Assembly: GCA_002408185.1 (NCBI GenBank)
Contig: DHQV01000067.1
Span: forward strand, 1-46,602
Length of the DNA stretch: 46,602 bases
Direction: 5' to 3'
Source: Deltaproteobacteria bacterium UBA5329
GTDB lineage: Bacteria; Desulfobacterota; Syntrophorhabdia; Syntrophorhabdales; Syntrophorhabdaceae
The notes beneath the pieces are model-generated. The model was not told the origin of the DNA, ran no database searches, and saw only the letters and a list, made by a program, of their open reading frames with translations. Positions 1 to 8,179 of this stretch are shown piece by piece. Made by a program: the position numbers and the translations under genes. Numbering within the stretch: the first letter of the stretch is position 1; every line of letters starts with the position of its first letter.

Positions 1-34
1 CCGGGGCTGTGAGGCCCCAGCCTCCTGCTCGATG

Positions 35-62
35 ACCTATTACCCGGGACCTATTACCCGGT
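35..62. repeat. Tandem 14 bp (2 x 7) repeat at the lon 3' end
   Basis: Two exact tandem copies of a 14 bp unit lie directly against the lon stop codon. Read on the minus strand the unit is ACCGGGT/CCCGGGT followed by AATAGGT, so the period is also 7 bp. It is one member of a group of 7 bp periodic tails found after several genes in this window. A small GGGGC...GCCCC hairpin at about 3-18 could be part of a lon terminator, but the window ends there. Confidence 0.6.
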
Positions 63-2414
63 TTATTGTGCTATACAAATGTCTATTGCCTCATCCATCC
101 GCTCTATGAATTTGAAATCCATACCCTCTTTTATGCTCTCCGGGACCTCTTCCAGGTCTTTTTCATTGAGCTTCGGAAGGACAATGTTCTTGATGCCGGC
201 ACGCCGTGCTGCGAGGACCTTCTGCTTGATGCCTCCTACAGGCAGCACAAGGCCGCGGAGCGTGATCTCGCCGGTCATCGCCACATCGTTACGGACAGGT
301 TTGTCCGTAAGCAACGAAACGAGAGAGACGAGCATGGTTATTCCGGCAGATGGGCCATCCTTCGGTATGGCTCCCTGGGGAACGTGGACATGCAGGTCAT
401 TCTTCTCGAAGAAATCTTCAGGGATCTTGTAGTCGCCGTATTTGCTCCTGATATAGCTTAAGGCCGCCTGGGCGGATTCTTTCATGACATCGCCAAGCTG
501 TCCCGTCAGTGACAGGGCTCCTTTTCCACGCATTTTAGTTGACTCGATAAAGAGTATGTCCCCGCCCGTGGGTGTCCACGCAAGGCCGGTGGCGACTCCC
601 GAATACTTGGTCCGCTCGGCTACCTCGGAGAAGAATTTTATCGGACCGAGGAATGTATGGACGCTGTCGGGGGTTATTATCTGTTTCCCCGCCTTTCCCT
701 GCGCAACGTCTTTGGCAACCGCCCTGCATATTGCAGCGATCTCCCTTTCCAGGTTGCGTACTCCTGACTCACGCGTATGGGAGCGGATCACAACTTTCAG
801 GGCTTCATCCTCGAACTCGATGTGTTCATCGGACAGGCCATGTTCCGAACGTTCCTTCGGGATGAGGAACTGCCGTGCGATCATCAGTTTCTCTTCCTCG
901 GTATAACCGGGAAGCTCAAGGACCTCCATCCTGTCTTTCAAAGCCGGCGGAATGGGATCGAGCATATTGGCTGTCGCTATGAACATGACCTTTGACAGGT
1001 CGAACGGCACCTCGAGGTAATGATCGCTGAAGGAGAAATTCTGTTCGGGGTCAAGCACCTCGAGAAGGGCGCTCGACGGGTCTCCTCTGAAATCCATGCC
1101 TATCTTGTCGACTTCGTCCAGCATAAATACCGGGTTGTTCGACCCTGATTTCTTGATCCCCTGGATGATCCGGCCGGGAAGGGCACCGACGTATGTTCGC
1201 CTGTGGCCGCGTATTTCAGCTTCATCCCGTATGCCGCCGAGGGAGATCCTCATAAATTTCCTGCCAAGCGCGCGGGCGATCGACTTTCCGAGGGATGTTT
1301 TTCCGACACCCGGAGGCCCGACGAAGCACAGTATAGGGCCTTTCATATCGGCCTTCAGCTTCCGTACCGCCAGGTATTCGAGTATCCTTTTCTTCACCTT
1401 TTCGAGATCGTAGTGGTCTTCATCAAGGATGGTCGACGCGCCGTCAATGTCCAGGTTGTCTTCCGTCGCCCGAGACCAGGGAAGCTCTGTCAGCCAGTCG
1501 AGGTAGGTCCGTGCGACAGTGTATTCCGCAGACATGCTGCTCATCTTGGAGAGTCTGTCGAGCTCTTTGTCCGCCACCTTGCGGACATCGCCCGGCATCC
1601 CCGCTTCTTTTATTTTTTTCTTCAGTTCATCGATCTCGTTTATCTTGTCATCACTTTCGCCAAGTTCTTTCTGGATCGCTTTGAGCTGTTCCCGCAGGTA
1701 GTACTCGCGCTGGGTCTTATCGATGCCTTCTTTGACATGGCTCTGGATCTTGCTCGAGAGCTCTAGTGTTTCCACTTCCCTGTTCAGGTAGATGGTTGCC
1801 TTCTTCAGCCTTTCCTTGAGATCGATCTTTTCCAGTATCTCCTGCTTCTCGATCACCGATATATTGATCGTCGAGGCGATAAGGTCTGCCAGGTTTCCCG
1901 GGTTTTCGACCTTGGATGCTATCTGGGCAAGCTCCGATGATAAATACGGTGCCATTTCGATGGCTTTGCGGTACAGATTTTTTAAATTGATGTACATCGC
2001 ATCAATTTCGATATCTTTCTGATAATCTTCAAACACAGGCAGAATACTGGCCTTGATATTTGGCTCCGATTCGGTGAATTCGATGACCTTGCATCTGCAC
2101 AGGCCCTGAATTACAACCCTCTGGCTGCCATCGACCATCTTGACCATTTTCATAATGGTGGCTACGGTCCCCACAGTATAGAGATCTTCTGCGTCGGGTT
2201 CTTCTATATCAGGATTTTTCTGCGTAATGATAGCTATCATCTTGTCTTTGCTCATTGCTTCATCGACAAGACGTATTGATTTCTCACGCCCTACGATAAG
2301 GGGCATGACAAGATCAGGATAAGCCACGGTCCCTCTCAACGGAAGCACAGGTAATTCCGCGGGAATAAACATCCTGTCTTTTATACCTTTGTCGTTCTTT
2401 AAGCCGATTACCAT
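63..2414 (-). CDS. lon: ATP-dependent protease Lon (La), S16 family
   Basis: Cytosolic AAA+ serine protease that degrades damaged and short-lived regulatory proteins. It has 783 residues, the normal length of bacterial LonA. An N-terminal substrate-binding domain begins at about residue 17 (LPVLPLRG). The ATPase domain has Walker A GPPGVGKT (366-373) and Walker B MLDEVDK (431-437). The C-terminal protease domain has the catalytic Ser in KDGPSAG (S689) and the catalytic Lys in GGIKQK (K730). The start is supported by an AGGGGGAA ribosome site in the 14 nt gap after dnaK, so the two genes are very probably one transcript. Pairing a major chaperone and a major protease fits heat-shock or protein-quality control. 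Confidence 0.98.
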   Translation of the reverse strand: MVIGLKNDKGIKDRMFIPAELPVLPLRGTVAYPDLVMPLIVGREKSIRLVDEAMSKDKMIAIITQKNPDIEEPDAEDLYTVGTVATIMKMVKMVDGSQRVVIQGLCRCKVIEFTESEPNIKASILPVFEDYQKDIEIDAMYINLKNLYRKAIEMAPYLSSELAQIASKVENPGNLADLIASTINISVIEKQEILEKIDLKERLKKATIYLNREVETLELSSKIQSHVKEGIDKTQREYYLREQLKAIQKELGESDDKINEIDELKKKIKEAGMPGDVRKVADKELDRLSKMSSMSAEYTVARTYLDWLTELPWSRATEDNLDIDGASTILDEDHYDLEKVKKRILEYLAVRKLKADMKGPILCFVGPPGVGKTSLGKSIARALGRKFMRISLGGIRDEAEIRGHRRTYVGALPGRIIQGIKKSGSNNPVFMLDEVDKIGMDFRGDPSSALLEVLDPEQNFSFSDHYLEVPFDLSKVMFIATANMLDPIPPALKDRMEVLELPGYTEEEKLMIARQFLIPKERSEHGLSDEHIEFEDEALKVVIRSHTRESGVRNLEREIAAICRAVAKDVAQGKAGKQIITPDSVHTFLGPIKFFSEVAERTKYSGVATGLAWTPTGGDILFIESTKMRGKGALSLTGQLGDVMKESAQAALSYIRSKYGDYKIPEDFFEKNDLHVHVPQGAIPKDGPSAGITMLVSLVSLLTDKPVRNDVAMTGEITLRGLVLPVGGIKQKVLAARRAGIKNIVLPKLNEKDLEEVPESIKEGMDFKFIERMDEAIDICIAQ

Positions 2415-2428
2415 TAATTCCCCCTAAT

Positions 2429-4351
2429 CTATCTCTTCACATCCTCGAATTCAGCGTCTACAACGTCGTCGTCCCGCCTGCCGGCGCCCTGCTGGGCCTG
2501 CTGGTGCTGCGGTCCCGCTTCCTGTCCGGGGGCTCCCTGTGAAGTCTGGGATGTCTTTTTATAAAGTGTTTCCGCAAGATGGTGCGAGGCCTTCGTCAGA
2601 TCATCGGCAGCACTCTTGATCCGGTCGGCATCGCCGCTTTTCAGCGCTTCTTTGGCCGGGTTCAACAGGTCTTCGACCGACCGTATATCTTCAGCGGACA
2701 ATTTGTCTTTGTTCTCGTTGAGCGTCTTCTCGGTTGTATAAATAATATTGTCGAGCTGGTTTCGCTGCTCGACTTCCTGTTTTCTCTTCCGGTCTTCTTC
2801 GGCATGAGACTCGGAGTCGTGCACCATTTTCTGGATGTCGTCTTCGCTTAAGCCCGTCGAGGCCGTAATGCGGATGCTCTGCTCTTTGCCGGTCGCGGTG
2901 TCTTTAGCGGATACGTGAAGTATTCCGTTCGCGTCGATATCGAATGTTACTTCGATCTGCGGTATGCCGCGCGGTGCCGGTGGTAGGCCTATGAGATGAA
3001 ACCGTCCTAATGTCCGGTTATCACGCGCCATTTCACGCTCGCCCTGAAGGACGTGGATCTCGACGCTTGTCTGGCTGTCTTCGGCCGTTGTGAAAACCTG
3101 GCTTTTCTTTGTTGGGATGGTTGTGTTGCGCTCGATGATGCGCGTAAGCACCCCGCCGAGTGTTTCGATACCGAGTGACAGAGGCGTGACATCGAGCAGA
3201 AGAACGTCTTTTACCTCACCGGCAAGAACGCCTGCCTGCACCGCTGCACCGAGTGCTACGACCTCGTCCGGGTTTACGCCGCGGTGCGGTTCTTTGCCGA
3301 AAAATTCCTTGACGATCTCCTGAACCTTCGGGATCCTTGTTGAACCGCCAACCAGTACCACCTCATCGATCTTGTTTGTCGGGATCTTGGCATCATTGAG
3401 GGCACGCCTGCACGGCTCGATGCTCCTCTGTAACAGGTCGTCAGACATCTGTTCAAGTTCGGCCCTTCTCAGTTTCAAATTGAGGTGTTTTGGGCCCGAT
3501 GCATCAGCGGTTATAAAGGGCAGGTTGATCTCCGTCTCGACCGTGGTCGAAAGTTCGATCTTCGCGCGTTCTCCGGCTTCTTTGAGCCTCTGGAGCGCCA
3601 TCCTGTCCTTCGAAAGGTCGATCCCCTGGTCCTTTTTAAATTCGGAGACTATCCAGTTTATCACTCTCTGGTCTATATCGTCGCCGCCAAGGTGGGTATC
3701 ACCATTTGTCGATTTGACCTCGACGACGTTGTCTCCGACCTCAAGTATGGAAATATCGAACGTTCCGCCTCCGAAATCATAGACGGCTATGGTCTCATCC
3801 CTTTTCTTGTCAAGCCCGTATGCCAGGGCCGATGCCGTCGGTTCGTTAATTATCCGGAGCACGTTGAGGCCTGCGATCCTTCCTGCATCTTTCGTTGCCT
3901 GTCTCTGAGAGTCATTGAAGTACGCTGGAACGGTAATGACAGCGTCATCGACCTGCTGCCCGAGATAGGCTTCGGCGGACTTTCTCAATTTTTGGAGGAC
4001 GAATGCGGAAATTTCCTGGGGCGTATACTGTTTGCCCCGGACGTCCACCCGCACGTTGCCGTCCTGATCTCCCACCACTTTGTATGGCACTGTCTTAATT
4101 TCTTCCTGAACTTCATTGAAACGCCTTCCGACGAATCGTTTTATCGAAAATATCGTATTTTCCGGGTTGGTTATAGCCTGTCTTTTTGCAGTCTGGCCGA
4201 CGAGCACTTCGCCTTCTTTCGTAAAGGCTACCACGCTGGGTGTGAGCCGGCTGCCTTCCTCATTTATAATAACCTTGGGGTCACCGCCTTCCATGACCGC
4301 AACAACTGAATTTGTAGTGCCCAAGTCTATTCCAATCACTTTTCTTGCCAT
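2429..4351 (-). CDS. dnaK: Molecular chaperone DnaK (Hsp70)
   Basis: ATP-driven cytosolic chaperone that works with DnaJ and GrpE to fold and rescue proteins. It has 640 residues, the usual length. The nucleotide-binding domain starts with GIDLGTTNS (residues 7-15) and contains DFGGGTFD and VGGSTRIP. The substrate-binding domain follows from about residue 390. The C-terminal tail is rich in Gln, Gly and Pro and ends DAEFEDVKR, the usual bacterial type. AGGAG precedes the ATG. Neither grpE nor dnaJ is adjacent; instead lon follows after 14 nt. Upstream there is a consensus vegetative promoter, and no CIRCE repeat (TTAGCACTC/GAGTGCTAA) was found. Confidence 0.99.
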   Translation of the reverse strand: MARKVIGIDLGTTNSVVAVMEGGDPKVIINEEGSRLTPSVVAFTKEGEVLVGQTAKRQAITNPENTIFSIKRFVGRRFNEVQEEIKTVPYKVVGDQDGNVRVDVRGKQYTPQEISAFVLQKLRKSAEAYLGQQVDDAVITVPAYFNDSQRQATKDAGRIAGLNVLRIINEPTASALAYGLDKKRDETIAVYDFGGGTFDISILEVGDNVVEVKSTNGDTHLGGDDIDQRVINWIVSEFKKDQGIDLSKDRMALQRLKEAGERAKIELSTTVETEINLPFITADASGPKHLNLKLRRAELEQMSDDLLQRSIEPCRRALNDAKIPTNKIDEVVLVGGSTRIPKVQEIVKEFFGKEPHRGVNPDEVVALGAAVQAGVLAGEVKDVLLLDVTPLSLGIETLGGVLTRIIERNTTIPTKKSQVFTTAEDSQTSVEIHVLQGEREMARDNRTLGRFHLIGLPPAPRGIPQIEVTFDIDANGILHVSAKDTATGKEQSIRITASTGLSEDDIQKMVHDSESHAEEDRKRKQEVEQRNQLDNIIYTTEKTLNENKDKLSAEDIRSVEDLLNPAKEALKSGDADRIKSAADDLTKASHHLAETLYKKTSQTSQGAPGQEAGPQHQQAQQGAGRRDDDVVDAEFEDVKR

Positions 4352-4386
4352 TTTTGGTCTCCTTCTGATTTTTTCGCGTCTACGGT

Positions 4387-4415
4387 AATATAATGATGCA
4401 GTTTTACGTTGTCAA
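4387..4415 (-). promoter_or_regulatory. Vegetative promoter of dnaK-lon
   Basis: On the minus strand TTGACA (4415-4410) and TATATT (4392-4387) are separated by exactly 17 nt. The leader to the dnaK start would be about 30 nt. The same -35/-10 pair and spacing occur in front of the zinc operon. Further upstream a GCTTGAAA stretch faintly recalls a sigma-32 -35 box, but no matching -10 box was seen. Confidence 0.75.
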
Positions 4416-4509
4416 CGGCGGGAAGCATCTTTTTTTATCAATATTTTCAAGCATAATGTCAGAATTTTCGTCAAAAATACTCAAAGCCCCGACCCTGCTT
4501 CCGGCCTGC

Positions 4510-5340
4510 TTACGTGCCCTGGCCGGGGCGTTTGCGGAATATGTGCACGGCCGTGAACGACATGATAAAAAGCAGGAAATTAACGAGTACTATCGTGGCC
4601 CCTGAGGGAAAATCCAGGAGAAAAGATATAATAATGCCTGATATGACCGAAATAATCCCTGTCAGGCATGAAATAATGATCGTGGTCCTGAACCCCCGGG
4701 CAAACTGCAGTGCCGTGACAGAGGGGATTATAAGAAGGGAGGACACCAACATGATGCCGACGACCTTCATCGCGAGCACGACGGTCAGGGCAGTCAGAAG
4801 GACGAGCACCCTGTTGATGCGTCTCGTGTTTATACCCGATGCCCGCGCGGATTCCTCGTCGAAAGTTATCGCCACAAGTTCCTGATAAAAAAGAGCGATC
4901 ACAATGATGAGACAAAGACATAACAGGATCGAGGTCCACACCTCGGCGGAGCTTATCGCAAGGATATTGCCGAATAAGTAGCTGAACAGATCGACGTTGA
5001 ACCCCCCGGCAATGCTGGCTATCAGGATGCCGCCCGCTATTCCGAGAGACGAGACGATACCGATGGCCGCATCCCCGTAAAGACGGGCCTTGTCGATCAG
5101 CTTCAGGATGCCCAGCGCGCTTGCCATTACGATCGGGACCGCAACATAGAACGGGTAGGTTTCAACGAGAAGGCCCGCCGCGACCCCTCCGAACGTTACG
5201 TGAGCAAGCCCGTCCCCTATCAGCGACAGCCGGCGAAGGACCAGAAATGTCCCGAGGGTCGAGCATAAAGCCGCAATGAAGCATCCAGCCACTATCGCCC
5301 TTTGGATGAAGTCATGGTGAAAGAATTCCAGGATCTCCAT
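4510..5340 (-). CDS. znuB: Zinc ABC transporter, permease ZnuB
   Basis: Inner-membrane permease of the ABC-3 family (ZnuB/MntB) that carries metal delivered by ZnuA into the cytoplasm, powered by ZnuC. The 276-residue protein is mostly hydrophobic, with about eight or nine membrane segments. It carries the family pattern RRLSLIGDGLAHVTFGG near residues 36-52. It is the last gene of the zur-znuA-znuC-znuB run, 103 nt after znuC. That gap is long for the operon but shows no terminator. Metal specificity is inferred from the Zur-type regulator and His-rich ZnuA; Mn or Fe permeases belong to the same family. Confidence 0.93.
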   Translation of the reverse strand: MEILEFFHHDFIQRAIVAGCFIAALCSTLGTFLVLRRLSLIGDGLAHVTFGGVAAGLLVETYPFYVAVPIVMASALGILKLIDKARLYGDAAIGIVSSLGIAGGILIASIAGGFNVDLFSYLFGNILAISSAEVWTSILLCLCLIIVIALFYQELVAITFDEESARASGINTRRINRVLVLLTALTVVLAMKVVGIMLVSSLLIIPSVTALQFARGFRTTIIISCLTGIISVISGIIISFLLDFPSGATIVLVNFLLFIMSFTAVHIFRKRPGQGT

Positions 5341-5443
5341 GTTATCGCCCGACCCGCTTTTTGTTATTTAGCGTCATCGAATTCTCAAGATGATATTATT
5401 ATGTATTTCTTTTTGTAAGAAATGCATATCTTTTACGAGCACA

Positions 5444-6241
5444 TCAGGCATGATCATCAAGTCCTTTAATACGTGTTAATACATTTCCGTGCCTGTGGCA
5501 TATAAGGTGCTGGGAATGTTCGCCGAAATAATCCGTCATGTCTTTCGACATACAGAAATCATCGAACCCTCCAAAGAAAATTACCGTTTTGTCGATGTAC
5601 AGCATCAATGATGCGTGCCGGCCTATGGTCCCCGTGTCATGCGTTATCATAATTATCGTCACATCTTTTTGCCTGTTGATATTTTTCAGTATGGAAAAGA
5701 ACCGTTCCCGGCTTTCAGGATCGAGTGCTGTCGTAGGTTCGTCAAGGATAAGCAATTCGGGAGACGAAACCAGCGCTTTCGCGATAAGTACGCGCTGTTG
5801 CTGGCCCCCTGAAAGCTCCCCGATCAGCTTGTTTCTTATGGAGGCTATATCCATAAGTTCTATAACCTCATCGACGGACCTGCGGTCATTTTTCTTCTTT
5901 CTTCGCGGAAAAGACTTTCCAGCGAGCAGTCCCAAGCTCACAACCTCCTCGACCGTGGCCGGGAAATGGGGGTTGAAGCCCGCTATTTTCTGGGGCAAAT
6001 AACCGATCCTGGACCATCCATGGAACTTACCGATATCCTTCCCGAACAGTGTCACGCGGCCTGAAGCAGGGGCCAAGAGGCCGAGAAGAAGCTTGATCAG
6101 CGTTGTCTTGCCCGAGCCGTTCGGGCCCACTATCCCCAGAAATTGGCCCCGGGCCAGGGTAAAGCTGATATCCTTCAGGATCTCTACCCCATTGAACCGG
6201 AAGCAAAGCCGGTCTGTCGTAACAATATCCGTCATTTGCAT
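5444..6241 (-). CDS. znuC: Zinc ABC transporter, ATP-binding protein ZnuC
   Basis: Cytoplasmic ATPase that energises the ZnuB channel. It has 265 residues with Walker A GPNGSGKT (about 38-45), Q-loop PQK, signature LSGGQQQR, Walker B LLILDEPT and the switch His in MITHD. The start overlaps the end of znuA. Two ATGs, at 6241 and 6235, are possible; the second makes an ATGA overlap with the znuA stop. The C-terminus continues about 30 residues past the usual core and ends with a His-containing stretch, which is common in ZnuC. Confidence 0.93.
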   Translation of the reverse strand: MQMTDIVTTDRLCFRFNGVEILKDISFTLARGQFLGIVGPNGSGKTTLIKLLLGLLAPASGRVTLFGKDIGKFHGWSRIGYLPQKIAGFNPHFPATVEEVVSLGLLAGKSFPRRKKKNDRRSVDEVIELMDIASIRNKLIGELSGGQQQRVLIAKALVSSPELLILDEPTTALDPESRERFFSILKNINRQKDVTIIMITHDTGTIGRHASLMLYIDKTVIFFGGFDDFCMSKDMTDYFGEHSQHLICHRHGNVLTRIKGLDDHA

Positions 6242-7179
6242 TCGAGGCCTATCTCGAGATTGGTGAGATTATCCTCCATCAAGGATAAAAAGGTGACTCC
6301 TTTCCGGAACTCGTCTTTCGTGACGTTGTGGGCTCCATTGAGCTTTAAAAGCCTGGCACCGGTCTCGTTAGCTATGATCTGTGCTATCCTCGGGTTCAAA
6401 AGTTCCTCAAAAAAAACAAAATGAATGTTGTCTTTCTTTATCAGGTTCTTGAGCGCGATGATCTTTCTGGCAGTTGGTTCCGCATCGGGAGACCCTTCAT
6501 ACGCGCTGACATATTCGAGCCCATACCTGCGGGCAAGGTAACCGAAGGCGAAGTGGCCGCCATGGACCAGCGTTTTTTTCTTGCAGTGCGAGAGCGATTC
6601 TCTGTATCTGTTATCCAGGTCGCCGAGTCTTTCCTTGTATGCGTCGGCATTCTTGCGATAAAGGCCGCTATTGCCCGGATCGGCCCTGCACAGCCCCTCG
6701 GTTATCGTGTCCACCATTTTCATGGCATTGCCAAAATCCAGCCAGATGTGAGGATCATACGATCCATGGTGATGTCTGTCTTCGTGCCCTGTATCCCGAT
6801 GTTCCGCGCCGAGCCGGGCGAGCCTGATGCCGAGGCTTGCGTCCGCAACGACAAGTTTCCTGTTCGTTGTCGACTTTAAGATATCCTGCGCCCATGGTTC
6901 CATATATTTTCCGGTATAAATGAACAGGTTTGCCTTATCGACCTTCATGATATCCGCTGGTTTTGGCTCAAAGGCATGGGCCTCGACCCCGGGTGGAAGC
7001 ATCAGGAGAATATCCGCCTTCCCGTCAGTTATTGACCGCGTAAGATCGAATAGGGGAAAGAGGGTTGTCACTACGGTGACCTTTTTGCCATCTTCGGGCG
7101 GACTTTTTGTGCCGCATGCAAAAAGCATCATAGCCAGCAGAATAAGGAAAATCGGGCGCCAACAGCGTAAGGATCTCAT
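6232..7179 (-). CDS. znuA: Zinc-binding lipoprotein ZnuA (periplasmic binding protein)
   Basis: Captures zinc outside the inner membrane and hands it to ZnuB. It has 315 residues from the start chosen here. The N-terminus (MRSLRCW, a hydrophobic run, then LFAC) is a lipoprotein signal, so the protein is probably membrane-anchored. Metal ligands of the family are visible: His in GVEAHAFEP, a His-rich loop with HEDRHHHG, DPHIWLD, HGGHFAF and a late Glu/Asp region. The ATG at 7179 is chosen because AGGAGG lies just upstream and the codon overlaps the zur stop as ATGA. An in-frame start 36 nt upstream would spoil the signal peptide. Confidence 0.93.
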   Translation of the reverse strand: MRSLRCWRPIFLILLAMMLFACGTKSPPEDGKKVTVVTTLFPLFDLTRSITDGKADILLMLPPGVEAHAFEPKPADIMKVDKANLFIYTGKYMEPWAQDILKSTTNRKLVVADASLGIRLARLGAEHRDTGHEDRHHHGSYDPHIWLDFGNAMKMVDTITEGLCRADPGNSGLYRKNADAYKERLGDLDNRYRESLSHCKKKTLVHGGHFAFGYLARRYGLEYVSAYEGSPDAEPTARKIIALKNLIKKDNIHFVFFEELLNPRIAQIIANETGARLLKLNGAHNVTKDEFRKGVTFLSLMEDNLTNLEIGLECK

Positions 7180-7610
7180 CGGCCCTCCTTGTTCAGGGAG
7201 GAGCATTGCCTGCATGTTCCGAACACCTGTATGATGTGGGATGAAACCGTCCCATTGAGATTTTCCGAAACCTCTCTTTCGATTTCTTCAAAGGCGCAGT
7301 AGTTAAGATCGTCCACCTTCCTGCATCCGGTGCAGACAAAGTGATGATGATGGCTTTTGTTGTCGCAGAAAAAATAGTAGAGTTTCCGGTCGGGATGGAT
7401 CATCTTGAATATGATCCCGCCGTCTGCCAGCTCTTCAAGGTTCCTGTAAACAGTAGGAAGCCCGACGGTCGAAAAACGTTCCTTGAGCTTCGTCCATACT
7501 TCTTCCGGGCTCAAATAGATCTTTTCACGGGACAGAATATCGAGAACGGCAAGCCTTTTTGGGGTTGCCTTGAGGTTAAGCACTTTGAGAAAGTGGGCGT
7601 ATCGTTCCAT
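7176..7610 (-). CDS. zur: Fur-family metalloregulator, probable zinc repressor Zur
   Basis: Dimeric metal-sensing repressor of 144 residues. The N-terminal winged helix includes the recognition stretch GLPTVYRNLEEL. The C-terminal part has SHHHHFVCTGC and, near the end, CRQC, forming the paired CxxC structural zinc site of Fur proteins. It is the first gene of the zinc uptake operon and overlaps znuA by 4 nt. A perfect palindrome covers its transcription start, so it probably represses its own operon when zinc is plentiful. PerR or Fur are alternatives, but the neighbours favour Zur. Confidence 0.88.
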   Translation of the reverse strand: MERYAHFLKVLNLKATPKRLAVLDILSREKIYLSPEEVWTKLKERFSTVGLPTVYRNLEELADGGIIFKMIHPDRKLYYFFCDNKSHHHHFVCTGCRKVDDLNYCAFEEIEREVSENLNGTVSSHIIQVFGTCRQCSSLNKEGR

Positions 7611-7616
7611 GGCTCC

Positions 7617-7637
7617 AAATGAAAATGATTTTCATTT
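7617..7637. promoter_or_regulatory. Probable Zur operator (21 bp perfect palindrome)
   Basis: Half-sites AAATGAAAAT and ATTTTCATTT flank one central base with no mismatch. The repeat begins immediately downstream of the -10 box and ends 7 nt before the zur start codon, so it covers the transcription start. Size, symmetry and A+T-rich arms match Fur/Zur boxes. Control by Zur is inferred from position and neighbours. Confidence 0.85.
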
Positions 7638-7666
7638 AATATAAGGCAGGGATGCGGTTATGTCAA
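7638..7666 (-). promoter_or_regulatory. Promoter of the zur-znuACB operon
   Basis: On the minus strand TTGACA (7666-7661) and TATATT (7643-7638) are 17 nt apart. The -10 box directly abuts the palindrome, so a bound repressor would block polymerase. GGAG follows as the zur ribosome site. Confidence 0.85.
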
Positions 7667-7722
7667 TTGGGATAAGGGACCACGTTCTATTTTCTGTGTT
7701 CCGCGTCCTACGTCAAAAACCT

Positions 7723-8157
7723 TTAGCGTTCGATAGGATTGCCTTTTTTTCTCCAGGCGGGGAAGCCTGCGAGAAATGTCCTCACGTTTGTGTAGCCGGC
7801 CTGTTTTGCCGCGACCGCGGCCTTGAGGCTGGGTGCTCAACTGTATCCGCCGCAGTAAAAAACTAAAGGGGCGTCTTTATCGGCGGGCAAGAGAGAGGCG
7901 ATCACCGGGAAATCCTGTTGGGGGATGTTCACTGCGCCCGGTATGTGACCGGAAGAATATTCGAATTCTGTCCGGTTATCGATAACGACGAGCTTTTTCT
8001 CTTTTTTGATAAGTGATTCCATTTGCTTCACATCGATGTCCTCAACCGAGCCCGGAAAGAAACAGCCCGCCGGGACGATGCAAAGCGATATCACGGCCAG
8101 TGCAAGGAATAACCGTGCGATCCGTATGCTTGATATGATGAAAAGATCAGGTTTCAA
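7723..8157 (-). CDS. Rhodanese-like lipoprotein, predicted selenoprotein (UGA at codon 107)
   Basis: A single-domain rhodanese of 144 residues if the in-frame TGA at 7839-7837 is read as selenocysteine. Before the TGA are a lipoprotein signal (hydrophobic run, then PAGC), IDNRTEFEYSSGHIPGAVNIP and the active-site loop FYCGGYS. After it, in the same frame, come APSLKAAVAAKQAGY and NVRTFLAGFPAWRKKG, the normal end of the fold. The TGA stands where relatives often have the second Cys of CGGxxC. A SECIS-like hairpin begins 20 nt later. The start is TTG at 8157 with only a weak AAGG ahead; no in-frame ATG exists. It follows thrC by 22 nt. Substrate unknown; likely a periplasmic sulfur or redox role. 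The alternative is a nonsense pseudogene, but the conserved downstream frame argues against that. Confidence 0.82.
7808..7836 (-). promoter_or_regulatory. Putative bacterial SECIS element (rhodanese gene)
   Basis: On the minus strand, 20 nt after the TGA, GCCGC (7821-7817) and GCGGC (7812-7808) form a perfect 5 bp stem closing a GGUC loop. E. coli fdhF has a GGUC apical loop about 18 nt after its UGA, so loop and spacing match well. An outer AGCC/GGCU pairing may extend the stem. SelB binding is inferred. Confidence 0.75.
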
Positions 8158-8179
8158 GGAATACCTTAAATATGGCGCC

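Noticed and set aside
4352..4509. CIRCE-type heat-shock operator upstream of dnaK
   Set aside because: No TTAGCACTC/GAGTGCTAA pair is present; only a vegetative promoter is convincing.
7837..8157. A 106-residue truncated rhodanese
   Set aside because: The downstream frame encodes the missing end of the domain without another defect, and a SECIS-like hairpin follows.
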